Assembly (NCBI GenBank): GCA_002422395.1
Contig: DIUY01000005.1
Coordinates: 1-64,000, forward strand
Length of the DNA: 64,000 nucleotides
From: Methylococcaceae bacterium UBA6146
GTDB lineage: Bacteria > Pseudomonadota > Gammaproteobacteria > Methylococcales > Methylomonadaceae
Direction: 5' to 3'
Positions within the stretch are counted from its first letter, which is position 1. Each line of letters opens with the position of its first letter. Below, in pieces: positions 36,374-46,083 of this stretch. Below the pieces are notes generated by a model. It saw only the letters and a program-made list of their open reading frames with translations. It was not told the origin of the DNA and made no database searches. The position numbers were made by a program, and so were the translations under genes.

Positions 36374-36383
36374 ACGGGTTCTG

Positions 36384-38222
36384 TTAATGCGCGTCTTTTA
36401 AATATTGCTTGATGACTTGACCGGCGATAGGCGCGGCGACAGAGCCGCCATGACCGCCATTTTCGGCAATCACCGCAACGGCAATTTTGGGGTCGTCGGC
36501 AGGGGCGAAGGCGATAAACAAGGCGTGGTCGCGTAATTTAAAGTCGATGCTGTGTTCATTATATTTGGCGTTCTGTTTGATGTTGAACACTTGCGCAGTG
36601 CCGGTTTTGCCGGCAATTTGGTAATTGATGTTCCTGCCAATGCTTTTTGCCGTGCCCCGCTGGCTATGGACCACGTCAATCATGGCGTCGATAACCTTAG
36701 AAACATGGTCTTCTTTTAATGGAATAATCGCAGGTGCGGGGTGCGGGCCAGGTTGGGTCGCATGGGCAGTCACCATTCTGTCGACCAGAAAGGGCATGAC
36801 GGTTTTGCCTTTGTTGGCCAAGGTGGCGGTGGCCCGCGCCAATTGCAGTGGGGTCGCTTGATGGTAGCCTTGGCCTATGCCGGTGATTAGGGTTTCGCCG
36901 GGATACCAAGCTTGCTTTTTCCGTGCTTGCTTCCATTCCCGCGAGGGCAATAAACCTGATTTCTCGCCGACCAAGTCGATGCCGGTTTTTTCGCCAAAGC
37001 CGAATTTATGCAAAAAGGTGTAGAGATGGTCTATGCCCAAGGTGGCGGCTAGGCGGTAAAAATACACATCGCATGATTGGGTTATGGCTTCGTTCATATT
37101 AACCGAGCCATGGCCGCCTTTGCGCCAATCGCGATATTTGTGGCTGACGCCTGGCAATTGGTAGTAGCCGGGGCAATAAAGCTTTTGGTGGGCGCTGATG
37201 GCGTCGTATTCGAGCCCTGCGAGCGCGATAAATGGCTTGATAGTGGAGCCGGGAGGGTAGAGGCCGCGTAAGGCGCGATTGTAAAGCGGTTGGTTTTCGG
37301 AGGCCTGCAATGCCTGATAGGCATCATTGCTGATGCCTACGACAAAAGGGTTCGGGTCGAACCCAGGACGGCTGGCAAAAACCAGCACACCGCCCGTTTT
37401 AATGTCTATGGCAACTACGGCGCCATTGTAGCTTTCTAGGGCATCATAAGCCGTTTTTTGTAAATCGATGTCCAAAGTCAAATAGAGGCTTGCGCCAGAC
37501 TCAGGCGCTGTTTCAGTTAAAGTGCTTAGAGAGCGGGCCTGGACATTGGTTTCTATTTCCGCATAACCGGTCTTGCCATGCAGCTCTGTTTCATAGCTGC
37601 GTTCTATGCCGATTTTGCCGGTATGTGTGGAGCCACGGTATTCGGTGACGGGCAGCTCTTTTAATTCGTCTTCGTTAATGCGCCCGACATAGCCGACGAC
37701 ATGGGACGCCAGATCGCCATACGGGTAATGCCGGATAAGGTGTGTCTGGATATCAACGCCAGGAAAAAAAGGCCTGACCACGGCAAATTTTGCCAGCTCG
37801 TCATCGTTCATGTTGACCAGCAGCGGGGTGCTGACGAAACGTTTTTGGCGTTTGCGTTGCTTCTGGTATGAGTCTATTTTTTCATCGGGGATGGCCAATA
37901 TTTTTTGCAGGCGCTCCAAGGTGTCATCCATGTTGCTGATTTGTTCGGGAATCAGCTCCAAGCTGTAAGAGGGTGTGTTTTCGGCGAGGATTTTGCCGTT
38001 CCGGTCGTAGATGATGCCACGGGTTGGCACCAGCGGGACGATTTTCACACTATTTTCTTTGGCCATTGACGCATAGTGTTCGTGACCTACGACCTGCAAA
38101 TAAACTAGCCGCACTATTAAGCCAGACGTGAGCAGGCTAATAACGACAAACGCGGCAATAATGCGTTTAAAAAACAGCCGGTTTTCTGCGGTATTGTCCT
38201 TGACAGGATAAGTGAGGGGCAT
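36384..38222 (-). CDS. mrdA: Penicillin-binding protein 2
   Basis: A 612-residue class B transpeptidase for elongation. An N-terminal anchor helix (about 20-42) is followed by the pedestal domain. The active-site motifs are SxxK in PPGSTIKPF, SxD in ITQSCDVYFY and KTG in IAGKTGTAQVF. It cross-links the strands made by RodA, encoded next. It sits seven bases after mreD in the same operon. Confidence 0.97.
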   Translation of the reverse strand: MPLTYPVKDNTAENRLFFKRIIAAFVVISLLTSGLIVRLVYLQVVGHEHYASMAKENSVKIVPLVPTRGIIYDRNGKILAENTPSYSLELIPEQISNMDDTLERLQKILAIPDEKIDSYQKQRKRQKRFVSTPLLVNMNDDELAKFAVVRPFFPGVDIQTHLIRHYPYGDLASHVVGYVGRINEDELKELPVTEYRGSTHTGKIGIERSYETELHGKTGYAEIETNVQARSLSTLTETAPESGASLYLTLDIDLQKTAYDALESYNGAVVAIDIKTGGVLVFASRPGFDPNPFVVGISNDAYQALQASENQPLYNRALRGLYPPGSTIKPFIALAGLEYDAISAHQKLYCPGYYQLPGVSHKYRDWRKGGHGSVNMNEAITQSCDVYFYRLAATLGIDHLYTFLHKFGFGEKTGIDLVGEKSGLLPSREWKQARKKQAWYPGETLITGIGQGYHQATPLQLARATATLANKGKTVMPFLVDRMVTAHATQPGPHPAPAIIPLKEDHVSKVIDAMIDVVHSQRGTAKSIGRNINYQIAGKTGTAQVFNIKQNAKYNEHSIDFKLRDHALFIAFAPADDPKIAVAVIAENGGHGGSVAAPIAGQVIKQYLKDAH

Positions 38223-38229
38223 GCGTCAG

Positions 38230-38709
38230 TTAATTATGTTTTTTTAAGCGGACAAAGCGTAACGCGGTATGGACTAGAGGCCAGCACAGCGTACCCGTAA
38301 AAACAGGTTGCCAGAACACACGTTGTAATTGCGCGGGATGTTGAAGGTTTTTGATAAAAAACAGCAGCAGTTGCGACAGCAGCAGGCAGAAAAAAATAAA
38401 CAGCCCTTGCTGCAACAATGGAAACTGGCGCAACCGTTTGTGCAGTTTAAGGCAAATGTAGATAACCAGTGAATAAGCCAAGGCATATTGGCCTAATAAC
38501 CGGCCCGTCAAAATATCGGTCAATAAGCCAAACCCCCAGGCATGAAAAATGCCTACGCGTTCAGGGAGTATAAGAGACCAATAAATTAGCACCAACAATA
38601 CCCAGTCAGGGTTGAACGCCGCCAAGGCATCGGGTAAGGGCGCAATTCTCATGCACATGGCGAGGAGGATGGTCAAAATAATGCGGCCAAAGCCATAATT
38701 ATTATTCAT
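38230..38709 (-). CDS. mreD: Rod-shape protein MreD
   Basis: A 159-residue inner-membrane protein with five or six hydrophobic segments. It has the family pattern APLPDALAAFNPDWVLLVLIYW at the N-terminal third, then GFGLLTDILTGRLLGQYAL. It links MreC and the elongation enzymes. Its start overlaps the end of mreC by eight bases. Confidence 0.93.
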   Translation of the reverse strand: MNNNYGFGRIILTILLAMCMRIAPLPDALAAFNPDWVLLVLIYWSLILPERVGIFHAWGFGLLTDILTGRLLGQYALAYSLVIYICLKLHKRLRQFPLLQQGLFIFFCLLLSQLLLFFIKNLQHPAQLQRVFWQPVFTGTLCWPLVHTALRFVRLKKHN

Positions 38710-39607
38710 GGGCAGGAGGCTGGTGTGCAGTTTCGGTTACTGGTTTTGTGGTGAGCGGGACGGGCGTGGAATTGCTCCAGACAATCATGAGCTCTCTGTT
38801 ACGGTCCAGCTTGGCCGCCGGCGTTGCGGTGATGTTGGCAAAGGGCTTGTTCGGTTGCGAGTTGAAATCATCAATAGTTGCAACCGGATAACCCTGCGGG
38901 AAAGTCCCGCCTAGGCCTGAGGTGATAAGCAGGTCGCCGGGCTTAATATCGGCATTGCTTGGCAAATAAGGCAATATCAGCCGGTTCGGTTCACCGCTGC
39001 CGACCGCAATCGTCAGCAGGCCGTTACGGTTTACTTGTACAGGTATGGCGTGGTTTGGGTCGGTGATTAACATGATTTCCGAACTTAATGGCAACGCCCT
39101 AAACACCTGTCCGACCACACCATTCGCATCCAGCACGGGTTGTTGCTTATGCACCCCAAAGCGCGTGCCTTTATTGACGATGACAATATGCTCGGAAGGC
39201 AGCATATTGACAGCCAGCAATTCGGCAATCAGCACTTGTTCGCCTAATTTAAAGGAGTTTTCCAGCAATGCCCGCAGGCGGATGTTTTCTTTTTCAAGCG
39301 CTTCAAATTTAAGCAACTGTGTTTGCCTGAGCAGTTGTTCCTTGCGCAACCGTTCGTTATCTTTTTTTAAGGTTGCGTATGAGCTGATTGAATCAGCGGC
39401 ACTTTCAATTAAGGCTGATGGCAGGTCAACGATATATTTTAGCGGGTCAATAAAAAAGGATAAGGTTGCACGCAAGAAATCCAGCTGTGGGCTTCGGTGT
39501 TCGGCAACCAATAGTGCGATGGAGAGGATGACAGCCACAAGCAGGCGAGTGTTGATTGATGGGCCGGTGGCAAATAAAAGTTTTATAGCAAGATCCTCGG
39601 CAGGCAC
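38702..39607 (-). CDS. mreC: Rod-shape protein MreC
   Basis: A bitopic protein: a membrane helix (TRLLVAVILSIALLVAE), a coiled coil (LKKDNERLRKEQLLRQTQLL) and a beta-rich periplasmic domain (GVVGQVFRALPLSSEIMLIT, LLITSGLGGTFPQGYPV). It organises the elongation complex in the periplasm. The start is unclear. No ATG precedes the usual KLLFATGPS opening. GTG at 39607 gives about 301 residues and TTG at 39649 gives 315. An ATA codon just before KLLF stands nine bases after GAGG. I use the GTG. Confidence 0.9.
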   Translation of the reverse strand: MPAEDLAIKLLFATGPSINTRLLVAVILSIALLVAEHRSPQLDFLRATLSFFIDPLKYIVDLPSALIESAADSISSYATLKKDNERLRKEQLLRQTQLLKFEALEKENIRLRALLENSFKLGEQVLIAELLAVNMLPSEHIVIVNKGTRFGVHKQQPVLDANGVVGQVFRALPLSSEIMLITDPNHAIPVQVNRNGLLTIAVGSGEPNRLILPYLPSNADIKPGDLLITSGLGGTFPQGYPVATIDDFNSQPNKPFANITATPAAKLDRNRELMIVWSNSTPVPLTTKPVTETAHQPPAHE

Positions 39608-39659
39608 TCCCTGCGTTGCATAATCCCTGCATCCGTGCAGTCGTATCAATTAAAAATCA

Positions 39660-39686
39660 GGCAACCTAAACGGTGCGTAGGTTGCC
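39660..39686 (-). terminator. Hairpin between mreB and mreC
   Basis: On the minus strand GGCAACCTA and TAGGTTGCC pair around a nine-base loop, followed by TGATTTTTAA. It lies in the 68-base gap downstream of mreB. A partial terminator or 3' stabiliser here would let mreB, needed in larger amounts, exceed mreC. Confidence 0.6.
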
Positions 39687-39717
39687 GCCAGAATAAGCGA
39701 TGTTAAGGTGCTGTGCT

Positions 39718-40761
39718 TTATTCCAAGGAAAATGTGGACACGCCTTTTTTGTCGAGCATTTCCAGAACCATGCCACCACCTCGGGCAACACAGGTTAAAG
39801 GGTCGTCAGCAATAAAGACCGGCAAGCCGGTTTCCTCAGCAATCAGGCGGTCTATGTCTTTTAACAGTGCGCCCCCCCCAGTTAAATAAATGCCACGGTT
39901 AGCGACATCGGCGCCCAGTTCGGGTGGTGTTTGTTCGAGAGCCACCTTCACCGCGCCAACAATGCCGGACAGCGGTTCTTGCAAAGCCTCGAGGATTTCA
40001 TTGCTATTTAGCGCAAAGCTGCGCGGCACACCTTCAGCCAAGTTGCGGCCTTTAACTTCGATTTCAGTCACCTCGCTACCTGGGTAGGCGGTGCCAATCT
40101 CCAACTTTATCCGCTCCGCCGTCGCTTCACCAATTAATGTGCCGTAGTTCCGGCGCACATAATTGATGATGGCGTCATCAAAACGGTCGCCGCCAATACG
40201 CACGGAATTGGAATAGACAATACCGTTAATGGAAATGACCGCCACCTCAGAGGTGCCGCCGCCAATATCCAAAACCATTGAACCACAGGCTTCATCGACC
40301 GGCAGACCCGCGCCGATAGCCGCCGACATCGGCTCCTCAATCAGGTAGACCTCGCGGGCACCGGCCATAGCCGCCGACTCGCGGATGGCACGCCGTTCCA
40401 CTTGAGTTGAGCCGCAAGGCACACAGATTAAAATCCGCGGGCTAGGGCGTAATAATTTGCTTTTGTGCACTTTTTCTATAAAAAAACGCAACATGCGCTC
40501 AGTGACGGCAAAATCGGCGATAACGCCGTCTTTCAGGGGACGGATGGCGGTAATATTGCCCGGTGTGCGGCCTAACATCCGTTTTGCATCGGCACCGACC
40601 GCAGCGATTGTTTTATTGCCGCGCACTTTATCTTCTTTAATGGCGACAACCGACGGTTCGTTAAGGACGATGCCTTGTCCGGGAATATATATCAAGGTAT
40701 TAGCGGTTCCCAAGTCAATAGAGAGATCGTTAGAGAAAAGGCCGCGAATTCGTTTGAACAT
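39718..40761 (-). CDS. mreB: Rod-shape actin homologue MreB
   Basis: A 347-residue bacterial actin that guides cell-wall elongation at the inner membrane. Nucleotide-binding signatures are LSIDLGTANTLIY, VLDIGGGTSEVAV and IYLTGGGALLKDID. The N-terminal MFKRIRGLFSNDL forms the membrane-binding amphipathic part. It heads the leftward mreBCD-mrdA-rodA-mltB-rlpA run and is divergent from gatC. Confidence 0.98.
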   Translation of the reverse strand: MFKRIRGLFSNDLSIDLGTANTLIYIPGQGIVLNEPSVVAIKEDKVRGNKTIAAVGADAKRMLGRTPGNITAIRPLKDGVIADFAVTERMLRFFIEKVHKSKLLRPSPRILICVPCGSTQVERRAIRESAAMAGAREVYLIEEPMSAAIGAGLPVDEACGSMVLDIGGGTSEVAVISINGIVYSNSVRIGGDRFDDAIINYVRRNYGTLIGEATAERIKLEIGTAYPGSEVTEIEVKGRNLAEGVPRSFALNSNEILEALQEPLSGIVGAVKVALEQTPPELGADVANRGIYLTGGGALLKDIDRLIAEETGLPVFIADDPLTCVARGGGMVLEMLDKKGVSTFSLE

Positions 40762-40887
40762 TTTTACCTGTTTCCTTTAATGGAATAAAAATTGTAATAC
40801 TGTATCAATCAAGCAGGTATTTGAGCAAGATATAAAGTATTATATTTAGACGGCTTTGTGCCCGCCGTTATTGGCTAGACAAAGCAT

Positions 40888-40916
40888 GGCGGCAAAAGTT
40901 TTTGGTTTTTGCCGCC
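40888..40916. other. Hairpin in the mreB-gatC divergent region
   Basis: GGCGGCAAAA (40888-40897) pairs with TTTTGCCGCC (40907-40916). It lies between the divergent mreB and gatC genes, where promoters for both are expected. It could sit in the gatC leader RNA. No T run follows, so a simple terminator is unlikely. The rest of the 265-base gap shows nothing I can name. Confidence 0.4.
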
Positions 40917-41026
40917 CGCAGAAAAAACAGTCCAAGCGACTGGTTTCTGGCTGCACCTTTATTTGCGCCGCAAGGATTTTACCTGACGGTAGGACTTTGC
41001 TTAATTGCTGGCTTTTTGGAGTAAAA

Positions 41027-41314
41027 ATGTCGTTGACAGCAGATGATGTAAACAAAATCGCGCATTTGGCGCGGCTAGGGATTGATAAACAGGACGTGGA
41101 ATCTTACACCAAAGATTTGTCCGGTATGCTTGAGCTAATGGCACGCATGGGTGAATTGGACACTAGCGGCGTTGAGCCTATGGCGCATCCGTTAGACCAG
41201 GTGCAACGCCTGCGCCCTGATGTGGTGACGGAAACCAATCAGCGCGGTCATTTCCAAGCTATCGCGCCAAAGGTCGAGGACGGCCTTTACTTAGTACCCA
41301 AAGTGATCGAATAA
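41027..41314 (+). CDS. gatC: Asp/Glu-tRNA amidotransferase subunit C
   Basis: A 95-residue subunit that stabilises the GatAB amidotransferase. The start ATG 41027 (MSLTADDVNKIAHLARLGID) follows a GGAG six bases upstream. The frame is open much further upstream, but those residues are not GatC-like. The C-terminal half has the usual MAHPLDQVQRLRPDVV. It is 10 bases before gatA. Confidence 0.95.
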   Translation: MSLTADDVNKIAHLARLGIDKQDVESYTKDLSGMLELMARMGELDTSGVEPMAHPLDQVQRLRPDVVTETNQRGHFQAIAPKVEDGLYLVPKVIE

Positions 41315-41324
41315 GAGCTTAGCC

Positions 41325-42770
41325 ATGCACACACAATCAATCAGCCAATTGGCCCGCAGCCTCCGAACCCGCGAGTTTTCCAGCGTCGAGCTGACGCAAC
41401 ATTTTTTGCAGCGCATCAAGCAGCATCAAGACTTAAATGCCTATATCACCGTCACCGAAGAGCTTGCCCTAGCGCAAGCCAAAGCCGCAGACGAGCGGTT
41501 AGCGGCGGGCGAAGACGGTTTGTTGCTGGGTTTGCCCATTGCCCAAAAAGACATTTTTTGCACCCTGGGCGTTAAAACCAGTTGCGGCTCAAAAATGCTC
41601 GACAATTTCATTGCCCCTTACAATGCCACGGTGGTGGAAAAATTCAACGCTCAAGGTGCGGTGTTGCTGGGCAAACTCAATATGGATGAGTTTGCGATGG
41701 GCTCATCCAACGAAACCAGTTATTACGGCGTAGTCAAAAACCCTTGGGACACCACGGCAGTGCCGGGTGGTTCTTCCGGCGGTTCGGCGGCGGCGGTCGC
41801 GGCGCGGTTAGCGGTGTGTGCGACCGGCACGGATACCGGCGGTTCTATCCGCCAGCCCGCCGCATTTTGTGGCATAACCGGATTAAAGCCGACTTATGGA
41901 CGGGTTTCCCGCTACGGCATGATTGCCTACGCATCCAGTTTGGACCAAGGCGGCCCGATGGCGCGTAGTGCCGAAGACGCGGCGGCCTTATTGCAAGCGA
42001 TGGCGGGGTTTGACGAAAGGGATTCCACTAGCGTCAATCAGCCTGTGCCCGACTATAGCGCAGGACTGGACAACCCTTTGGCAGGCTTGAAAATCGGTTT
42101 GCCGAAAGAGTTTTTCAGCGACGGCTTAAGCGACGACGTCGCTCAGGTGTTGCAAGATGCCATTGACGAATACCGCAAGTTGGGCGCACAAGTCATTGAT
42201 ATCAGTATGCCCAACCTAAAATTGGCCATTCCTGCCTATTACGTTATCGCCCCAGCCGAATGTTCGGCCAACCTATCGCGCTTTGACGGCGTTCGCTTTG
42301 GCTACCGCTGCGAAAATCCCGCCGATCTGACCGATTTGTACACCCGTTCCCGTGGCGAGGCGTTTGGCAAAGAAGTCAAACGCCGCATCCTGATGGGCAC
42401 TTATGCCTTATCCGCCGGCTATTACGATGCGTATTATATTAAAGCGCAAAAAGTCCGCCGCCTGATTAGCGAAGATTTTAAAAAGGCGTTGGCTGAAGTC
42501 GATGTCATTATGGGGCCGGTCACACCCACTACGGCTTTTGGAATTGGCGAAAAAATGGGCGACCCAATATCAATGTACCTAGCCGACATTTATACCATTG
42601 CCATTAATCTTGCCGGTGTGCCTGCGATGTCAGTCCCGGTCGGATTCAGCAACGGCAAGCCCGTCGGCCTGCAAATTATCGGAAATCATTTTGCCGAAGA
42701 CCGTTTGTTGAACGTCGCCCACCAATACCAACAAGTGACCGGCTGGCATCAGCAAGCGCCCGACATTTGA
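41325..42770 (+). CDS. gatA: Asp/Glu-tRNA amidotransferase subunit A
   Basis: A 481-residue amidase-signature enzyme that releases ammonia from glutamine for the GatB subunit. The Ser-cisSer-Lys triad is visible: Lys in GLPIAQKDIF, cis-Ser in GGSSGGSAAAV and nucleophile Ser in TDTGGSIRQPA. It is followed after 10 bases by a Uma2-family gene, not by gatB as in most relatives. gatB lies 17 kb away on the same strand. Confidence 0.97.
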   Translation: MHTQSISQLARSLRTREFSSVELTQHFLQRIKQHQDLNAYITVTEELALAQAKAADERLAAGEDGLLLGLPIAQKDIFCTLGVKTSCGSKMLDNFIAPYNATVVEKFNAQGAVLLGKLNMDEFAMGSSNETSYYGVVKNPWDTTAVPGGSSGGSAAAVAARLAVCATGTDTGGSIRQPAAFCGITGLKPTYGRVSRYGMIAYASSLDQGGPMARSAEDAAALLQAMAGFDERDSTSVNQPVPDYSAGLDNPLAGLKIGLPKEFFSDGLSDDVAQVLQDAIDEYRKLGAQVIDISMPNLKLAIPAYYVIAPAECSANLSRFDGVRFGYRCENPADLTDLYTRSRGEAFGKEVKRRILMGTYALSAGYYDAYYIKAQKVRRLISEDFKKALAEVDVIMGPVTPTTAFGIGEKMGDPISMYLADIYTIAINLAGVPAMSVPVGFSNGKPVGLQIIGNHFAEDRLLNVAHQYQQVTGWHQQAPDI

Positions 42771-42780
42771 GGTAATCGCC

Positions 42781-43386
42781 ATGACGCAGATTACGCAGCT
42801 CTCACAATTGGACATGAATGCCACTTACAGCTATGCCGACTATCTGACGTGGCAACTGGAAGAAACCGTCGAGCTGATACGCGGCAAGATCATGCTGATG
42901 GCACCGGCACCGAATGTGAAGCACCAGCGGATTTCCCGTAATCTGTTGCGGCCTATCAGTAATTATTTCTATAAAAACCGTTGCCAAGTATTTCATGCCC
43001 CATTCGATGTCAGCCTCTACGATAGCGGCAAATCCAAGCTTGCCGACCGTGAGATTTTTAGCGTTGTGCAACCGGATTTATGCGTGATTTGCGACCCTGA
43101 AAAATTGACCGTGCAAGGCTGTAACGGTGCGCCGGATTGGGTGGTTGAGATCTTGTCGCCAAACAATTCCAAGCGTGATGCCCGTATCAAATACGCGCTG
43201 TACGAAGAAAGTGGCGTGACTGAATACTGGCTGGTCTACCCCTACGAGCAATCGGTTTACCAATTTGTACTTAATGCAAAAACCGAAAAATATCAACTGT
43301 ATGCCATGTATGCAGAAGACGAATTAGTAAAACCCTATCTTTTCCCTGACTTAAACATCGACTTGGCCGATGTTTTTGCGGACTAG
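42781..43386 (+). CDS. Uma2-family (DUF820) endonuclease-fold protein, paralogue 1
   Basis: A 201-residue protein with the PD-(D/E)XK-like core of the Uma2 family: Asp in VVQPDLCVICD, Glu in WVVEILSP, then Lys in ARIKYALYEESGV and TEYWLVYP. The family is abundant in cyanobacteria and repeat-rich genomes. Its biological role is not settled. It is tightly linked to gatA (10-base gap). By eye about three quarters of its residues are shared with the copy at 59089-59694, and the last 14 codons are almost identical in DNA. The two copies border the 16-kb interval that separates gatA from gatB. Confidence 0.9.
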   Translation: MTQITQLSQLDMNATYSYADYLTWQLEETVELIRGKIMLMAPAPNVKHQRISRNLLRPISNYFYKNRCQVFHAPFDVSLYDSGKSKLADREIFSVVQPDLCVICDPEKLTVQGCNGAPDWVVEILSPNNSKRDARIKYALYEESGVTEYWLVYPYEQSVYQFVLNAKTEKYQLYAMYAEDELVKPYLFPDLNIDLADVFAD

Positions 43387-43404
43387 AAAACTTAGCCTGA
43401 GCAG

Positions 43405-44490
43405 TTAATTCCATTGCAGGCTTTGCTGGGCATCAACCTGCGTTTTGTCCCTGATTTTGGCATACTCGCATAACGCAGCTAGCCTTTCCCCTTTGTTGCG
43501 CCATTCCCAAAATACGCTTTCGCCCAGCAAAACAGTGTGCCATGGTAAATCTGAGCGGCTTGCTGCTGGCAAGGCGTTGATACGCCCGCACCAAGCCGCC
43601 ACCGCCTTCAGTTTCCGTTGCACATTGGGCGATGAAACTTGGCCTTGCGCCTTGGTTTCCACCAAATAAACCGCCTTGTTCGTGCGCAGCAAAAAATCCG
43701 GCGAATAAAACGCAGGCAACCCGTCTTCCTTGACATAGCGCAACCTGACAAAATCATGACGGGTTTCGCTGATTTTGCAAAATGCCTGCACGTGGCTGTC
43801 GGCATTCGCCCATTCAATCAAGGCTTTTTCCAAGCCGCCGTTACGCGCCGGATATGCCAAGCGTTCATAGATGCACTTATTCACCTCCAGTGAGCTACTT
43901 TTGCGCATCGGTAACTTGCCGACTTCAGACAGATGGCGATAATGCACCTCGCTATCGCCCGCTAACGGCTGGTCTTCAGCCTCAATTAACGCCAAAGCAA
44001 TCACCTTGCTGATATGGTCAAGCACCGGTTGCAACAACAAGACCCGCCAGTTTTCATCGTGCAAGGGTACAAATGCGCCGCTGAACAGCCGCTCACGGAT
44101 GTAGCCGTCCAGCCAACCTGTCAATTGGGCCGTGTTCACTTGCAGATACGGATTTGCCAAATGCGTGGCGATTTTATTGCCTTTCGGCAGTGGTTGGCTT
44201 AAGGCTTGGCTAATACGCCGCGTCATGCGTGACAGAAAATCGTTGTAGCCGCCGATATTCATCACCGCGCCGTCAATGCGGTAATCGCCAAACAAGGTGT
44301 TGCTTTGTAAATCCTGCGAGATAAACACATCGCCTTTGCCCAGCAAGTCTTTCAGTTGCACTAAAGTCAGCGCCGAAAACGGCGGCAATGCGTTAATATC
44401 CAGTGTTTGATGTTCCAGCCATTGTTCCGCCTCGCGCAAAATGAACGGAATGGCGAAATCGAAGTCTCGGTAATCTTCGCGCAGACCCAC
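43405..44490 (-). pseudogene. C-terminal part of a type III restriction enzyme (res)
   Basis: A 361-codon frame beginning VGLREDYRDFDFAIPF-like sequence continues to a PD-(D/E)XK nuclease domain (DGLPAFYSPDFLLRTNKAVYLVETKAQGQ). This matches the end of type III Res subunits. The bases 44491-44678 hold more res sequence in shifted frames (HRKPENRERTAGG, then NSLIDILTIVEHPA ended by a stop). The helicase middle is missing. The matching N-terminal part lies at 46084-46632, beyond an unrelated gene. The restriction activity must be lost. Confidence 0.85.
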
Positions 44491-44678
44491 TGAGATTAAA
44501 TCGCTGGATGTTCAACAATCGTTAAAATATCAATCAGGCTGTTTGGCTCTTGCCCGCCTGCGGTACGTTCGCGGTTTTCGGGCTTACGATGAGCGCAACG
44601 ACATAATCACGCAAATATGGCTAACATCAAGGTTTTCACGTTGGAGATTAAGTTTTGAATACCCCGTAACCGTTTGCC

Positions 44679-46043
44679 TTAATTGCATATTACGTTTGTA
44701 AATTCCCAATTTACAATTCCTTCTAAACCGGTCATTAGATAATCGGATTTAACCAAAGTCAGCATATTTACCATAGATTCTGCTCGCTGCTTAATGTGGG
44801 TTCGTGCATCTTCAGTTAAGCCATCCCACCATGTCGGAGCAAAGGCGATATTTTCACAGTTAGATATAATCAAGCGAAACAATAAATCCCCCACATTGCT
44901 GCTTTGGGAAATCCTAGTTGCTAATGAACCCATAAACTCTTTGCAGACTTTTGAACTGGTTTTATGCCAAGCCAATAAAAATCCCCATTCATCGTTATTC
45001 ATAGGGGCGAAGCACATCGTAATTAGTTCTAAGTTTGACGCATGATTGCCCAAATCTTGTAGCGTTCGACCTGAAAAATCAAAATCTGGCAATAGAAGAC
45101 CAGAAAAAACAACGTTAGGCTTTTGTTTGGAAATAAAAAGAGTGTATTGAATATCTGAATAACGTTTATTTTTTAGAGAGTCGTCGTAATGCTGTTTATG
45201 GATTTTTAGCTGTTTTAATGAGAATTCAGTTCCGATTTTAATACCTGCATTTAATTCCTTAATAGCCTTATTGGCTTGAGTAGTTTCTATAACAAAATCA
45301 ATCGAATCCTTTGCGTTTTGTTTGACGAATAGCTCTCGGCATAATGAACGGTAAGCGTATAGGAAAACTTGTTGCTCTGTTGGAATTAGCGGCAAGTTGT
45401 CAATCGGCTCAAATAATTGATTATCATGTTTTTTGCAAAAACCAAGAAAAGTGGAGGCCTGCTTCTCAATCCCTCGTTTTTTATAGATGATACCTTTGTT
45501 TATATCACCTAAAGGCATATAAACATGGCCGTTTTCTGCTATAGCTGATAATGCCTGGCTCTTTTGGATTGAATGGGCATTGATTACTTCGTTACAGACT
45601 TCGCCATTTTCGTAATGTAAGCACCGGCCTTTGTCAGATAATTGTTTTTGTCGCTTCAGCGAATTATTTAAATCAAATTGATATGAGGGTTTATGGGGTA
45701 GCATGGTTGGCTTTTGTATTCCTGTCCCTTCTTTTGCCGCAACGATATAATCAATTGCAATCCCTTTTTCTTGCGCAGAGCGGTATAACCGCAAATTCTC
45801 TGTATTCTCCGACAGAGCCTCTTCTGTTACTTCGATTGGAAAAGGTGGAAAATCTTCATTCATTTTGATTATTTTCCAATCAGCTTTTTCGACGAAAAAC
45901 TTAGCCTTTCTGTAAGCATCTTCTGGATACTCAGAACAAACTAGGCAAATTGTGTAGCCGCTTTCTACGATGCTTTTGCTCTGATTATCAGCTGTAGGCA
46001 CAATTTCAAATGACAAAAGGAAGATTTTCGGCTTGTTGGACAT
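44679..46043 (-). CDS. AT-rich gene of unknown function with a Cys/His cluster, inserted in res
   Basis: A 454-residue protein I cannot assign. Residues about 1-125 form one domain (KIFLLSFEIVPTADNQS, TICLVCSEYPEDAYRKAKFF). Residues about 140-215 hold a likely zinc site: C-x8-C in RCLHYENGEVCNEV, then NAHSIQKSQALSAIAENGHV, then the C-x2-H pair in TFLGFCKKHD. This recalls HNH-like modules. The C-terminal part has no motif I know. The gene is clearly richer in A and T than mod or res and sits exactly where the res gene has lost its middle. It probably arrived by transfer. A defence role fits the neighbourhood but is not shown by sequence. Confidence 0.75.
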   Translation of the reverse strand: MSNKPKIFLLSFEIVPTADNQSKSIVESGYTICLVCSEYPEDAYRKAKFFVEKADWKIIKMNEDFPPFPIEVTEEALSENTENLRLYRSAQEKGIAIDYIVAAKEGTGIQKPTMLPHKPSYQFDLNNSLKRQKQLSDKGRCLHYENGEVCNEVINAHSIQKSQALSAIAENGHVYMPLGDINKGIIYKKRGIEKQASTFLGFCKKHDNQLFEPIDNLPLIPTEQQVFLYAYRSLCRELFVKQNAKDSIDFVIETTQANKAIKELNAGIKIGTEFSLKQLKIHKQHYDDSLKNKRYSDIQYTLFISKQKPNVVFSGLLLPDFDFSGRTLQDLGNHASNLELITMCFAPMNNDEWGFLLAWHKTSSKVCKEFMGSLATRISQSSNVGDLLFRLIISNCENIAFAPTWWDGLTEDARTHIKQRAESMVNMLTLVKSDYLMTGLEGIVNWEFTNVICN

Positions 46044-46083
46044 AAGGCATTTTGAAGCAAGGAGTTATCGAAGTGCTGTTGGT

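Noticed and set aside
40846..41055. Minus-strand frame with CFFC-x-GRQK resembling a zinc finger, between mreB and gatC
   Set aside because: There is no ribosome binding site, it overlaps the gatC start, and it has only one possible cysteine pair. Chance similarity is more likely.
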